Below the pieces are notes generated by a model. The model did no database searches and was not told where the DNA came from. It saw only the letters and a program-made list of their open reading frames with translations. Shown here piece after piece: positions 5,901 to 17,475 of a stretch of 23,476 bases of DNA. Numbering within the stretch: the stretch's first letter is position 1; every line of letters starts with the position of its first letter. Made by a program: the position numbers and the translations under genes. This stretch comes from Ignavibacteria bacterium (lineage in GTDB: Bacteria > Bacteroidota > Ignavibacteria > Tepidaquicellales > Tepidaquicellaceae), in the NCBI GenBank assembly GCA_016719565.1, contig JADJYU010000019.1:1-23476 (forward strand), read 5' to 3'.

Positions 5901-8300
5901 ATGAAAAAATTTGTATACCTCCTTTTATTTTTATTAATTTCGGAAGTTACTTTTGCACAAGCAACGACAAACATTCCTCAGTACACATTTGAAGTAAAAA
6001 ATTTTAGTTTTGTTACACCAAACAAATTAGTGTTTGATCTTGTATTCACTCACACTGACGCTATTCCTCTTCAGTTAGCCGGATGGCAGTTCTTCTTCAG
6101 AGCTCCTCAGACACTTGGAACATTTCCGGCAGGAACCGGTTCTGGATCTTCATTCAATCTTGATTCAAATGCAGGTGTCCCTGCTTCAGATCTTCCTGAA
6201 GATTTCAGACCAAGAAACGGAAATACAGTAGTTGCAGGAAACAGTCCCGGAAATTATGAATTCAGACTTGCATCAAATTCTGTGCCCGGAGCCGGAAATG
6301 GTTTAATGATACCCCAGGGTATTCCCATTCTTATTGGGAGATTTTATATGAAATCAACTACACCGATAGATTTTACGGTATTATTCAGTAATCCTTTTAT
6401 AATCAGGGACAGCTGCGAAACACCTTTATCGGTTACAAGGACAAAACTGAACTTCCATAATGAAAACAGTTTTGGTCAGGAATTCACAAGATGCGCAAGT
6501 CACAGTGTTACTATAAATTTTGGAAATCAGCCGCCGGTTCCGAATTTCACTTCGGACAGGCAGACTATTTTTTCAGGTGAAGGTGTGAATTTTACAGACG
6601 CATCATACAATAATCCAAATTCCTGGTTATGGACATTCCCGGGCGGCACTCCTTCAAGTTCTAATTTGCAGAACCCTCCAATTATTATATATAATACTCC
6701 CGGCATCTATGTTGTAACTCTTCAGGTATCGAATCCATTTGGAACTAACTCTATTACAGTACCTAATTACATAACTGTTAATTCCACTATTAATTGTCCT
6801 ATCTCCTGGCAGTCATCTATCAAAGCTACCGACGTAGGAAATATAAAAGACAGTTTAAAATTCGGAATGTCTCCACAGGAACTGATCTGTTAGACACGTG
6901 TCTCGGAGAGTCTATCATTCCTCCTGCGCCGCCTGCGGGTGTTTTCGATTACAGGTTTGTGCTTTCAAACAATGACGGAGTAAAAACTGATTTCAGAAAT
7001 GACACCGCTCTTTCGAAAACATGGAAGATGAATTTTCAGCCTTCCGCTTCAGGTTATCCAATTACTTTTACATGGAATAATGCTAACTTCCCTGCTGACG
7101 GTTCTTTTTATCTGAAAGATATTACGGGTGTGATTGTCAATGTTAATATGAGAAATCAAAACAGTTACACACTGACTAATTCCGCAATAGGAAGTTTAAA
7201 CATTGTATATACTTATAATACATCACGAAATATTTCTGTTTTAAGCGGATGGAATATTATCAGCGTCCCTTTGAATGTTCCTGATATGTCAGTTGCCGGT
7301 ATATTCCCGGGAGCAGCATCTCCGGCTTATTCTTATAATAATGGTTATATAAATTCTACAACTTTAACGAACGGAAAAGGTTACTGGCTGAAATTTAACT
7401 CGGCGGGAAATTATTCCGTAACTGGACTTCCTCTCATTCCGGAGAATATTAATGTAACAGCTTATGGAATCTTATCGGTCCTTTTGACAAAAACATTCCG
7501 GTAAATAATATTATATCTGTTCCTTCAGGATTAATATCATCACAGTTCTTCGGTTATAATGAGGGGTATATTATTTCGGATACACTGAAAGCCGGAAAGG
7601 GTTACTGGATAAGATCTAACGGAAGCGGATATCTTAAGAACGGATCATCTGATAATATAACCTTAAACGAAAGTACGAATTATGATGATCTGATAACTTT
7701 CAGTTTCTCTGATGCAGCGGGAAAAAGGGCTCACCTATATCTGAGTAAAGTAAATATTCAGAATGCAGACCTGCCGCCTGTACCGCCTGCCGGTATATTT
7801 GATGTAAGATATTCTACTGATAAATTTATTGAAACATCCGGACAAAATCAGATTGTTAAAATAAATTCTTCCGGAGAAAGCTTTAAATTAAAAGTTTCAA
7901 ATCTTAACGGCGGTAAATTCAGGATTAAAGATAATCTGAACGGGAGTCTGCTTAATAAGGAAATAATAGAAAATGAAGAAATAATTATAAACTCTGCTTT
8001 AGATAATTTCACAATAATAAATGAATCGCTTCTCCCTGACACCTATGAGCTTAGTCAGAATTTTCCTAATCCGTTTAATCCTTCTACAACGATTAAGTAT
8101 CAGATACCAAAGGAAGGAAATGTAAAAATAATTATTTACAGTGTGCTCGGAAAAGAAATTATGACACTTGTAAATAATATTCAGCAGGCGGGAAAGTATG
8201 AAATTAATTTTAACGCTGTAAATCTTTCCTCGGTATTTATTTCTACAGACTTGAATCAGGAGATTTCACTGATCTTAAACGAATGATTTTAATTAAATAA
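5901..8300 (+). CDS. type IX-secreted PKD-domain protein, paralogue A (three frameshifts)
   Basis: Reconstructed length about 800 residues. A signal peptide (MKKFVYLLLFLLISEVTFAQ) is followed by an N-terminal beta-rich domain (about 21-210), a PKD domain (about 213-293, with FTDAS, WTFPGG and TYxVTLQVSNPFG-like strands), then a module with KDSLKFGMSPQ and IIPPAPPAGVFDYRF. Two GWNIISVPL / GKGYWLKF-type modules follow, and a C-terminal sorting domain starts at YELSQNFPNPFNPSTTIKYQ. The protein should cross the outer membrane by the type IX system and be anchored or released. Its substrate is unknown. One base is missing near 6876 (CAG GGA ACT), near 7460 (before TTATGGAAT) and near 8236 (TCG GGT ATT), each judged against the neighbouring paralogue. 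First gene of a four-gene run; 11 bp to the next. Confidence 0.85.
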
Positions 8301-8311
8301 ATTACTAACTT

Positions 8312-10724
8312 ATGATAAAATTTATATACCTCATTGTATTTTTATTAATTTCGGAAATTACATTTGGACAGGCAACGACAAACATTCCTCAATATACTCT
8401 TGAAGTAAAAAATTTTAGTTTTATAACACCGGAAAAATTAGTGTTTGATCTTGTATTCACTCACACTGACGCTATTCCGCTTCAGTTAGCCGGATGGCAG
8501 TTCTTCTTCAGAGCTCCTCAGACACTCGGAACATTCCCGGCAGGAACAGGTGCAGGTTCTTCTTTTAATCTTGATTCAAATGCAGGTGTCCCTGCTTCAG
8601 ATCTTCCTGAAGCATTCAGACCAAGAAACGGAAATACAGTAGTCGCAGGTAACAGTCCCGGAAATTATGAATTCAGACTTGCAGCAAACTCACTGCCCGG
8701 AGCCGGTAACGGATTAATGATCGCACAGGGAGTTCCAACACTAATCGGAAGATTTTATTTGAAATCAACTACTCCAATAGATATATCAGCTTTATACAGT
8801 AACTCATTTATAATCAGAGACAGTTGCGAATCACCTTTATCAGTTACAAGAACCAAATTAAACTTTTATAACGAGAATAGTTTCAATCAGGAATTCACAA
8901 GATGCGCAAGTCACAGCGTTAATATAAATTTTGGTAATCAGTCTTCCGGTTCCGAATTTCACTTCGGACAGACAGCTTATTTTTTCAGGTGAAAGTATAA
9001 ATTTTACAGATGCATCTTATAATAATCCGACATCCTGGTTATGGACTTTTCCGGGCGGTACTCCTTCAAGTTCGACTTTAAGAAACCCTGCAAACATTAG
9101 ATATAATATTCCCGGAATATATAGTGTAACATTACAGGCATCGAATCCATTCGGAACTAACTCATTTACAAAAGAAAATCACATCAATGTTATATCACTT
9201 ATATCCTGCCCTTTCACCTGGCACACTTCTATCAAAGCAACTGACGCCGGTAATGTAAAGGACAGTTTAAAATTCGGTATGTCTCCTCAGGGAACTGATA
9301 TTCTAGACACTTGTCTCGGAGAGTCTATAATACCTCCCTGTTCCTCCTGCTGGTGTTTTCGATTACAGATTTGTACTTTCAAATAACGATGGAGTAAAAA
9401 TTGATTTCCGTAACGATACCGCTCTTTCGAAAACATGGAAAATGAATTTTCAGCCTTCCGCTTCAGGTTATCCATTTACTTTTACATGGAATAATTCTCT
9501 CTTCCCTGCTGACGGTTCTTTTTATCTGAAAGATATTACAGGAGTTATTGTAAACGTAAATATGAGGAATCAAAACAGTTACGTTTTGACTAATTCTGCA
9601 ATCGGAAGTCTTAATATTGTTTATACTTATAATACTACAAAAAACATATCTGTACTCAGCGGATGGAATATTATCAGCGTCCCTTTGAATGTCCCTGATA
9701 TGTCAGTTGCAGGTATATTCCCGGGAGCAGCTTCACCGGCTTATTCATATAATAATGGTTACATAAATTCTACAACTTTAACTAACGGAAAAGGATACTG
9801 GCTGAAATTTAATTCGGCGGGAAATTATACTGTTACAGGTCTTCCCGTTAATCCTGAAAATATAAATGTTTCAAATTTATGGAATCTAATAGGTCCGTTT
9901 GATAAAGACATTCCGGTAAGTAATATAATATCTGTTCCATCAGGATTAATATCATCATATTTCTTTGGTTTCAATGACGGATATATAATTTCTGATACAC
10001 TGAAAGCGGGAAGAGGATACTGGATAAGATCAAACGGAAGCGGATATCTTAAAAAAGGTTCTGCTGATAATATTGCGCTGAAAGAGAACACCGGTTATGA
10101 AAACATGATATCTTTCAGTTTCTATGATGCTTCAGGAAAAAGCGCACAGCTGTATCTGAGTAACGGCACCGGTAATATTCAGAATGCAGATCTGCCGCCT
10201 GTTCCGCCTGCGGGTATATTTGATGTAAGATATTCCTCTGATAAATTCATAGAGTCTTCCGGACAAAATCAAATTGTTAAATTAAATTCTTCCGGAGAAA
10301 GCTTTTAAGTTAAAAGTTACAAATCTTAACGGAGGTAAATTCAGAATTAAGGATAATCTTAACGGAAGTCTGCTTAATAAGGAAATATCAGAAAATGAAG
10401 AAATAATAATAAACTCAGCTTTAGATAATTTCACAATAATAAATGAATCGCTTCTCCCTGATACCTATGAGCTTAGTCAGAATTTTCCAAATCCGTTTTA
10501 ATCCTTCTACTACAATAAAGTATCAGATACCAAAAGAAGGAAATGTAAAAATAATTATTTACAGTGTACTCGGAAAAGAAATTTTGACACTTGTAAATAA
10601 CATTCAGCAGGCGGGAAAATACGAAATTAATTTTAACGCTGTAAATCTCTCTTCGGGAATTTATTTCTACAAACTTGAATCGGGAGATTTCTCTGATCTT
10701 AAACGAATGATCTTAATTAAATAA
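8312..10724 (+). CDS. type IX-secreted PKD-domain protein, paralogue B (four frameshifts)
   Basis: About 802 residues after correction. It is collinear with paralogue A over the whole length, and long stretches are nearly identical at the DNA level: signal peptide ending TFGQ, N-terminal domain, PKD domain (FTDASYNNPTSWLWTFPGG), GVFDYRF module, two GW/LWN...GYW modules, and a sorting domain with NPFNPSTTIKYQIP. Four single-base insertions break it: near 8942 (after GGTAATCAG), 9338 (CCC for CC), 10303 (TTTT for TTT after AAAGC) and 10498 (TTTT in the NPFN codons). All are additions, whereas the changes in A are all losses. The role is unknown, probably the same as A after a recent tandem duplication. 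25 bp separate it from paralogue C. Confidence 0.85.
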
Positions 10725-10749
10725 ATTTTAATTTTATAAAAAAAAGTTT

Positions 10750-13168
10750 ATGAAAAAATATATATACCTAATTGTAATATTATTAATTTCTGAAATTACA
10801 TTTGCGCAGGCGACAACGAACATTCCTCAGTACACGCTTCAGGTAAAGAATGCTACTCTGGTCAACCCGAATAAAATAGTTTTTGATCTTGTATTCACGC
10901 ACACTGATGCAATTCCTCTTCAGTTAGCGGGATGGCAGTTCTTCTTCAGAGCTCCGCAGACACTCGGAACTTTCCCGGCGGAACAGGAGCAGGTTCTTCA
11001 TTCAATCTTGATTCAGCGGGAGGGGCTCCGGTTTCTGATCTTCCTGAAGCCTTTCGACCAAGGAACGGTAATACAGTAGTTGCAGGTAACAGCCCCGGAA
11101 ATTATGAATTCAGACTTGCAGCAAATTCATTGCCGGGCGCAGGAAACGGATTAATGATCGCTCAGGGTGTTCCAATTCTTATCGGAAGATTTTTATGAAA
11201 TCAACTACTCCGATAGATTTATCTGTTCTGAACGGTAACCCGTTTATAATCAGAGACAGCTGTGAATCACCATTATCGGTTACAAGAAGCAAACTGAATT
11301 ATTATAATGAAAACAGTTTCAATCAGGAATTCACAAGATGCGCAAGTCACAGCGTAGATTTTACATTTGCGAATTATCCTTACGCGAATTTTACTTCAAA
11401 CAGACAGAATATTTTTGCAGGCGAAGCAATTAATTTTACAGACGCTACTACAAATAATCCTACATCCTGGACCTGGACTTTTCCGGGCGGAAGTCCTTCA
11501 AGTTCTAATTTGCGAAACCCGGCGAATATCAGATACAATACTCCGGGTGTCTATAATGTAACTCTGCAGGTATCAAACAGTTTTGGTTCAACCTCGATTA
11601 CAAAACCAAATTATATAACGGTCACTGAAAATTCCAACTGCCCTGTCACCTGGCAGTCGAATATTATTGCGACTGATGCAGCAGGTAAAAAAGATTCTGT
11701 AAAAATCGGAATGTCCCCTAACGCCACATTTGGAATTGATACATGTCTCGGAGAATATCTGCTTCCGCCTGCGCCTCCTGCAGGTATATTTGATTTCAGG
11801 ATGATCTTTGCTCCAACTTATCTACTGGATGCATCCAAAATTGATATGAGACAGGATATCTTAAACAACTCTATTTTCTGGATGAACTTTCAGCCGTCTG
11901 TTTCAGGACCGATTACATTTACCTGGGATCCCTCAATGTTTCCTACGACCGGCACATTTTATTTAAGAGAAGATATTCTTGGAACAAATATTAACATGAA
12001 GCTGCAGAATAGTTTTTCCTTAAATAACGCGGGAATCAGGCATCTCAGAATTGATTATGAATTCAGAGCAACTTATCCAATTGCTGTAACCGGCGGCTGG
12101 AATCTGACTTCAATACCGCTGCAGTCGTTTGATATGTCAGTGGCTTCACTTTTTGAATTTGATGTAACAAGTGCATTTGGATATAATAACGGATATTCAA
12201 ATGTTACAACACTTTCAAACGGAGCCGGATACTGGCTTAATTTTCCTGTCGCTAAGAATTATGAAATAGTAGGTATTTTCAATCCTGTTAAAGATATAAA
12301 TGTAGTTAACGGATGGAATATAATAGGACCTTTTGAAGAAATTATTCCGGTAAATGAAATTGTAACTTTCCCTCCCGGATTATTTGCATCGAGTTTTTTC
12401 GAATATAAAAACGGCTATTTCTCTGAAGATACATTAAAGCCCGGGAAAGGATACTGGATAAAAACAAACAGCGCCGGTAAGTTTATGAAAGATACTAATG
12501 ACAGTTTTCTCCCTCTTATATCCGGTAATCAAGATGTTAATGCAGATAACAGATTAAGAATAGAAATCAGAGATAATACGGGAAACACTTCCAGCTTATA
12601 TCTTACTAACAGCAGTCAGATCACTTCGGAATATGAATTACCTCCTGTACCTCCGTCAGGAATATTTGATATCAGATTTTCATCAGATAAATATGTTGAA
12701 GCTTTAGGTAATAATCATAATATTAAAATTAATTCTCCGGAAAGACCTTTATTCATTAAAGTTTATAATTTGAACGGTCACAGATTAAGACTTAAAGATA
12801 ATTTTGACGGATCTTTTTTGAATACTCTGCTTAAAGAAAATGAAGAGGTTGTAATAAACAGTTCTATAGATAATTTACTGCTGACTGAAGAATCTAATTT
12901 ACCTCTGACATATGAACTTGCGCAGAATTACCCGAATCCTTTTAATCCTGCTACAACAATAAAATATCAGATACCGAAAGACGGTATTGTGAAGCTTTCA
13001 ATATATAATATGCTGGGACAGGAAGTGAAGATGCTTGTAAATGGTTTTCAGACAGGCGGATATTATACTGTTAATTTTAATGCATCAGATTTTTCATCCG
13101 GAGTATATTATTATAAAATTGAATCCGGAAGTTTCAAAGAAATTAAATCAATGATTTTAATTAAATAA
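10750..13168 (+). CDS. type IX-secreted PKD-domain protein, paralogue C (two frameshifts)
   Basis: About 806 residues after correction, the most diverged of the three. The N-terminal domain is close to A and B. The middle differs (FDFRMIFAPTYLLDASKI replaces FDYRFVLSNNDG), and the tail ends LAQNYPNPFNPATTIKYQIP and then GSFKEIKSMILIK. A PKD domain (NFTDATTNNPTSWTWTFPGG) and two GWNxxxxPL...GYWL/GYWI modules are present. One base is missing near 10980 (GCG GGA ACA) and one near 11190 (run of T before ATGAAATCAAC). The last 1974 bp, from 11195, are uninterrupted. It is translated in the same direction as, and close behind, paralogue B, so it is probably in one operon. Function unknown beyond secretion and likely surface display. 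Confidence 0.85.
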
Positions 13169-13184
13169 AATTTAACTTTTACAA

Positions 13185-14283
13185 ATGATTAAATTATTTA
13201 TTTCTTTGCTTTTTGTTTTTTCCTTCAGCAGTATCTGTACTTCTCAGTATGTCAATATACCTTTGATAGTTTCGGACGGATCCGCCGAAGGAATTGATAC
13301 TCTTTATTTCGGGATTGATCCCGCTGCAACGAATGGAATTGATATGCAATTAGGTGAGCAGGAACTTCCACCGACTCCGCCGACAGGAGTGTTTGATGTA
13401 AGATTCATAGACACTCAGCTCAGAGACAGCATTCAGTTTGGACAGGGAATAATACAGGGTCTTGATAAGGATTTCAGACAGGGAAGTAATTTAACTGTAA
13501 CTCCGAGGACTCATGAAGTGCAGTTTAAAAAAAGGCTCCGGTAATAATATTCAGTTCACTTTTCCAAATTTTCCCATTGGTGTCTCTCTGAAATTTTTAG
13601 ATCTCTTCGGCGGATTTTTTCTTGATACAATATTTACTTCACCCGGAACTCTTACAAACAACTATTTTAATTTATCTGATAAAGTATTTATTTACGCAAT
13701 ATATCAGACTCCTCAGCCGGTTGAACTGATTTCTTTTACCCATACTGTAAACAGAAACAATGTTTTGCTTAACTGGGTCACTTCACAGGAAGTAAACAAT
13801 TCCGGTTTTGAAGTTCAGAGAAAAAATAATTCAACTGATATCTGGAAACCTATTGGATTTATAAAAGGTAATAACAACTCAGCTCAGACAAATGAATATT
13901 CATATTCCGATAACAACTTATTATCCGGATCATATTCTTACAGACTTAAGCAAATAGATTTCAACGGCAATTTTGAATATTTGAATTTATACGAAACTGT
14001 TTTGATCGGCTCCCCTGTCAGCTTTGAATTATTCCAGAATTTTCCTAATCCGTTTAATCCGTCTACAACCATTTCATTTCAGCTTCCGTCCGGAGGATTC
14101 ACACGGCTATCGGTCCATGACTCAAAAGGAACGTTGCTGGAAAATATTTTAAATGAAAATCTAAGCGAAGGTTATTACAATATAAATTACAACGCAGGTA
14201 ATATTTCAAGCGGAGTTTATTTTTACAGGCTTAGTATAAACGGTAATTCGGTCAGCAGGAAAATGATCGTGACAAATAATTAG
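13185..14283 (+). CDS. type IX-secreted protein with sorting domain (one frameshift)
   Basis: About 365 residues. A signal peptide (MIKLFISLLFVFSFSSICTS) is followed by a short domain containing DTLYFGIDPAATNGID and ELPPTPPTGVFDVRFID. This is the same module seen in the middle of paralogues A-C (KFGMSP...DTCLGE..PPAPPAGVFDYRF). Next comes a segment opening QPVELISFTHTVNRNNVLLN and containing NSGFEVQRK and YSYRLKQIDFNGN, a fibronectin-like region frequent before sorting domains in this lineage. A C-terminal sorting domain follows (FELFQNFPNPFNPSTTISFQ ... GVYFYRLSINGNSVSRKMIV). One A too many in the A run near 13530 shifts the frame. 16 bp behind paralogue C, it is the likely last gene of the operon. 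It may be a minor partner of the larger proteins, but that is only inferred from the shared module. Confidence 0.82.
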
Positions 14284-14286
14284 GAT

Positions 14287-14353
14287 AAAAAAACCTTTTT
14301 TTTTTTTCTCTTTTATAAACAAATTCCCTTTTTTCCCCCCTTTCCCAAAGGGG
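14287..14353. terminator. possible bidirectional terminator between convergent genes
   Basis: After the stop at 14283 there is an A7-CC-T13 stretch, then a hairpin CCCCTTT (14337-14343), loop CCC, AAAGGGG (14347-14353). It lies between two convergent genes. The first part can form only a weak A-T stem. The second is short, and its type is also a common dispersed repeat here. Confidence 0.35.
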
Positions 14354-14385
14354 AATAAAGGATTTTGTGTCAGCTATTAAAAATT

Positions 14386-14445
14386 CACGAAAGCACAAAG
14401 CATTTATTTTTAAAATCTTGGTGCCTTTGTGACTCAGCGGTAAAT
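14386..14445. repeat. CACAAAG-type imperfect inverted repeat
   Basis: CACGAAAGCACAAAG and CTTTGTGACTCAGCGG form imperfect arms around an AT-rich centre with TCTTGGTGCC. Similar 'cacaaagg ... cctttgtg' elements are common between genes in Bacteroidota (from general knowledge). Compare the inverted repeat at 22869-22939. Confidence 0.4.
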
Positions 14446-14455
14446 AAGTTTGATA

Positions 14456-16579
14456 TCATTTCAACAAAAGCATTCGTTTTGTCTGAGAGAATTTCCCTGA
14501 CTCAATCCTGTAAAAAAAATACCGCTTGAGAGATGAGTTCCGTCAAATCTGATCTCATGATAACCCGTTTTTTTCAGTCCGGAGAATGAATAAATTTCTT
14601 TACCAAGTATATCAAATATTTTCATTGAAACCATTCCTTCATTCGGCAGATAATATCCGATTGTAGTCACGGGTTAAAAGGGTTTGGATAATTCTGAAAC
14701 AGAGAATAACTATTTGCAACAAAGTTACTTTCATTAAAAATATTTACAAAATTTCCTCCCCCGTTGGTAGTTTTCAAAATACTTCCAAAATTACCGGCTA
14801 AAAATCCTGTATTTGAATTTAAAAAATAAAAGGCGTTTAAGTGTTTCGAAGCGGTAAACAATTTGCTCCAGTTGTTACCTCCGTTATCAGTACCGTAAAC
14901 TTCATTATTCTTTGTAACAAATCCGTTTTCACTGTCATTAAAATATAATTTTCCGGAAAATCCATTCAGACCGGGGTATGTGTTCCAGCTTGCTCCTCCG
15001 TCTGTTGTTTTTTAATTCCCGGTGTACCTGAAAGAAATCCTGTCTGACTGTCAGTAAAATATATTGAGTTGATATATCCGCTGCCATAGGCATGAGTGAA
15101 TCTTGTAAGGAGAGTCCAGTCTGCACCGTTATTCTCAGTTTTATAAATATCATTAAAGTTAAGATAACTTGGATATATCGTGTAATATGAGGTAAAGTAA
15201 AAACCTGTATCCTTGTTTTCAAGGAAATAGAATTTTTGAGAAGCAAATTCCACTTTGCTTGATGTCCAGTTGTTTCCCCGTTAAAAGTTTTAAACAGGAT
15301 ATCGTTCTTCATATAATATCCTGTATCGATATTGTAAAATATAATATCATCTAAACCATTCAAATTAGCAATATTGTCCCAGCTTATACCGGAGTTTGTT
15401 GTTTTATATAAAGTTGTTCCCGCTAAATATCCATTTTCATTATCAAAAAATTTAACATAAATATAATTACTGTTGATCGGGCAATTCATTTTTCGCCACT
15501 CATCTCCACCGTTTGTTGTTTTAAGCAACAGGCTTTTCGATCCTACAGCAAATCCTGTATCAGCAGAAATAAAATCAATACTGACCAGATTTGCATTCAT
15601 ACAACCGGATATTTTAGAGATCCAGGTTTCTCCGGCATTGGTGGTTTTAAAAATATTGCCGCCTTCACAGGTAACAAAGCCCGTAAGCTTATCAATAAAA
15701 TTTATTTTATATATGAAAATATTTAAGTCGGATAATAATGACCACTTATCTCCTCCGTTTATTGTCCTGAATATTTTTCCTTCTGAACCGGATAATGTAG
15801 ATACTGAGAATCCCGTATCCTGTGAAATAAAACAAATACTTTTCAGATTATTAGGTGTAAATCTATTAAGATATGTCCAGCTGATTCCGCTGTTTGTTGT
15901 TTTAATGATGACTCCATACTCACCCGTTAAAAATCCCGTATTGTGATCAATAAAACTAATGTCATACAGCGGAAAACCCCAACTTAAATATCTTACGTTC
16001 CAGGTGTTTCCGCGGTCAGTAGTTCTGAACACAGTCTGTCTTTTTTCCCACAGCAAAACCGGTATCAGCTGACACAAATACTATTTTATTCAGATCAGCA
16101 GTTGTGTCTGCCGCTGAGTATTGAAGAGACCAGTTTATTCCTCCATCTGTTGTACTGAATATTTTACCCTTATCACAGGCAGCATAGCCCGTAAACTGAT
16201 CTGTAAAATAAAGAGATCTGACAATTACACCTAAAGAGGTAATGTAAGTCCAGTTCAACCCTCCGTCAGTCGATTTGAAAATTGCATTGCTCCCCGCAAA
16301 TCCCGTCAATGAGTTTATAAAAAAAACAGCTCTGAAAGCTCCGCTGACGCCCGAAGGTAAATCACTTTTTGTATGAATCAGATCCCATTTTTCTCCGGTA
16401 TCAGTAGTTTTCAGAATAGAGAAATTATCACTTATTGTATAACCCGTGTAAGAATCAGTAAATTGAAAATCGTACCAGTCATTTCCGGAAAGCATAGGGT
16501 TTTTCCATAACCAGCTTGACTGAGAAAAGACAGCAGAGGTTGAAATTATATATGTAAGGCAGATAAAAAGTGTTTTCAT
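14456..16579 (-). CDS. type IX-secreted BNR/Ycf48-like beta-propeller (five frameshifts)
   Basis: About 708 residues after correction. ATG 16579 is chosen because it gives a clean signal peptide, MKTLFICLTYIISTSAVFSQ. A TTG five codons upstream is less likely. Fourteen propeller-type repeats follow, each with a TGF/TGY strand and a K(T/S)T(D/N)GG..W motif (KSTDGGLNW, STTDGGINW, KTTNSGISW, RTINGGDKW, KTTNAGETW and so on). This is the photosystem II assembly factor/sialidase-like repeat found in many secreted proteins. A sorting domain ends the protein (YSLFQNYPNPFNP, then VTTIGYYLPNEGMVSMKIFD and finally FSQTKRMLLLK). Frame corrections are one base too many near 16045 and one missing near 15282, 15013, 14672 and 14514, all in homopolymers or next to them. 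It is convergent with the plus-strand operon. Ligand unknown. Confidence 0.85.
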
Positions 16580-16594
16580 TTTGAACTTGTCCAA

Positions 16595-16768
16595 TAATAA
16601 GTAAATTTTATTCCTGTTAATATAAAACTAAAGCCTGAAAAGTCTAATATAATTGATATTATATAATAATTATATGAACTTCCAATAATAGAAAGGAGCC
16701 TCAAATAGAATTAAGAATTAAGAATTTAGAATTTAGGATTTTGGAATGTAGAATTTAGGATTTGAAAT
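16595..16768. repeat. AT-rich low-complexity run between genes
   Basis: 16707-16768 consists of repeated AGAATTTAGGATTT-like words (period about 10), continuing into the end of the Uma2 gene. 16640-16675 is almost pure A/T with a TATTATATAATAATTATA core. The promoter of the propeller gene (minus strand) should lie in this stretch, but no clear element can be named. Confidence 0.5.
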
Positions 16769-17335
16769 TTAGAATTTAATATTTGAATAAATTTCTTTCA
16801 ATTCGATCTCAGCTTTAATTGAATTTAATTTAATCTTACTAACAAAATCATTGATCTCTTCCAGTATCCATCTGCCGTCACTTTGTTTATGATAATGTTC
16901 GACTGAAACAGAATCCTGCGACACTAAGACATAATCCTCCAGGGTTGCAATTTCTCTGCAAAGTTTAAACTTCCCTCCTCTGTCGTAATCCTGCGTTGCC
17001 TTTGAAAGAACTTCAATAATTACTTTTGGAAAAAGAGCGGTGTCCTGTTCATCGTCCTGCAGTTTTATTTCCCGCAAAAACAGATAAGTCAGGATAAGAT
17101 ATAATCCATTTTCGGAAACATAAACACGCATATCGCTTCCGAATGGAATACATTCTGAATTTTTTAATTTGTTACCGAGATCAATTAATAAATTTGCAGT
17201 TATAATATTATGCTTCAGACTCGCTCCTGACATCGCAAATATTTCCCCGTTAAAATACTCATGCTTTATCTCAGATGCTCTTTCAATCTTAAGATATTCT
17301 TCCGGAGAGATGTAATTTTTATCTTTTGTGGTCAT
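16769..17335 (-). CDS. Uma2-family (DUF820) restriction-endonuclease-like protein
   Basis: 188 residues, start ATG at 17335. It opens with YISPEEYLKIERASEIKHEY and FNGEIFAMSGASLKHN, the family's E-YFNGEI-MSGAS-H signature. SDMRVYVSE follows, then FPKVIIEVLSKATQDYDRGG, KFKLCREIATLEDYVLVSQD and VEHYHKQSDGRW. The family has the PD-(D/E)XK nuclease fold, and its members are usually orphan nucleases of unclear role, abundant in cyanobacteria and Chlorobi. The expected Tyr-Pro-Asp strand after NGLY is replaced by LILTYLFLR in this frame. The shifted frame reads SYPDLSVFAG at about 17072-17101, so two compensating indels probably hide the catalytic Asp while keeping the frame open. With them corrected the protein would look standard. 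No cognate methyltransferase or toxin partner is nearby. Confidence 0.85.
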   Translation of the reverse strand: MTTKDKNYISPEEYLKIERASEIKHEYFNGEIFAMSGASLKHNIITANLLIDLGNKLKNSECIPFGSDMRVYVSENGLYLILTYLFLREIKLQDDEQDTALFPKVIIEVLSKATQDYDRGGKFKLCREIATLEDYVLVSQDSVSVEHYHKQSDGRWILEEINDFVSKIKLNSIKAEIELKEIYSNIKF

Positions 17336-17408
17336 GTATAAAACTAATTATACTGTATTCTAAATTCAATACATGCAGTTGATTTGTGTTAATCCCAAAA
17401 TTTAATTT

Positions 17409-17475
17409 CGTTTCCAATCTCCTGATTGGGAAACGTGTTCTTCCGATTAGAGCGCGTCACGAATCATGAGATTCG
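17409..17475. repeat. two adjacent palindromes
   Basis: First: CGTTTCC-AATC, loop TCCT, GATT-GGGAAACG (11 bp with one bulged G). Second: CGAATC (17460-17465), loop ATGA, GATTCG (17470-17475). Between them lies AGAGCGCGTCA. This looks like a compact dispersed intergenic element. Confidence 0.6.

Noticed and set aside
5901..13168. Programmed frameshifting or phase variation in the PKD-domain genes
   Set aside because: The indels lie at different places in each paralogue, without a shared slippery site or long variable tract, and similar indels affect housekeeping genes.
15473..15946. Plus-strand open frame inside the propeller gene
   Set aside because: It is the complement of the repetitive KTTNGG-type coding sequence, and the minus strand encodes a clear protein.
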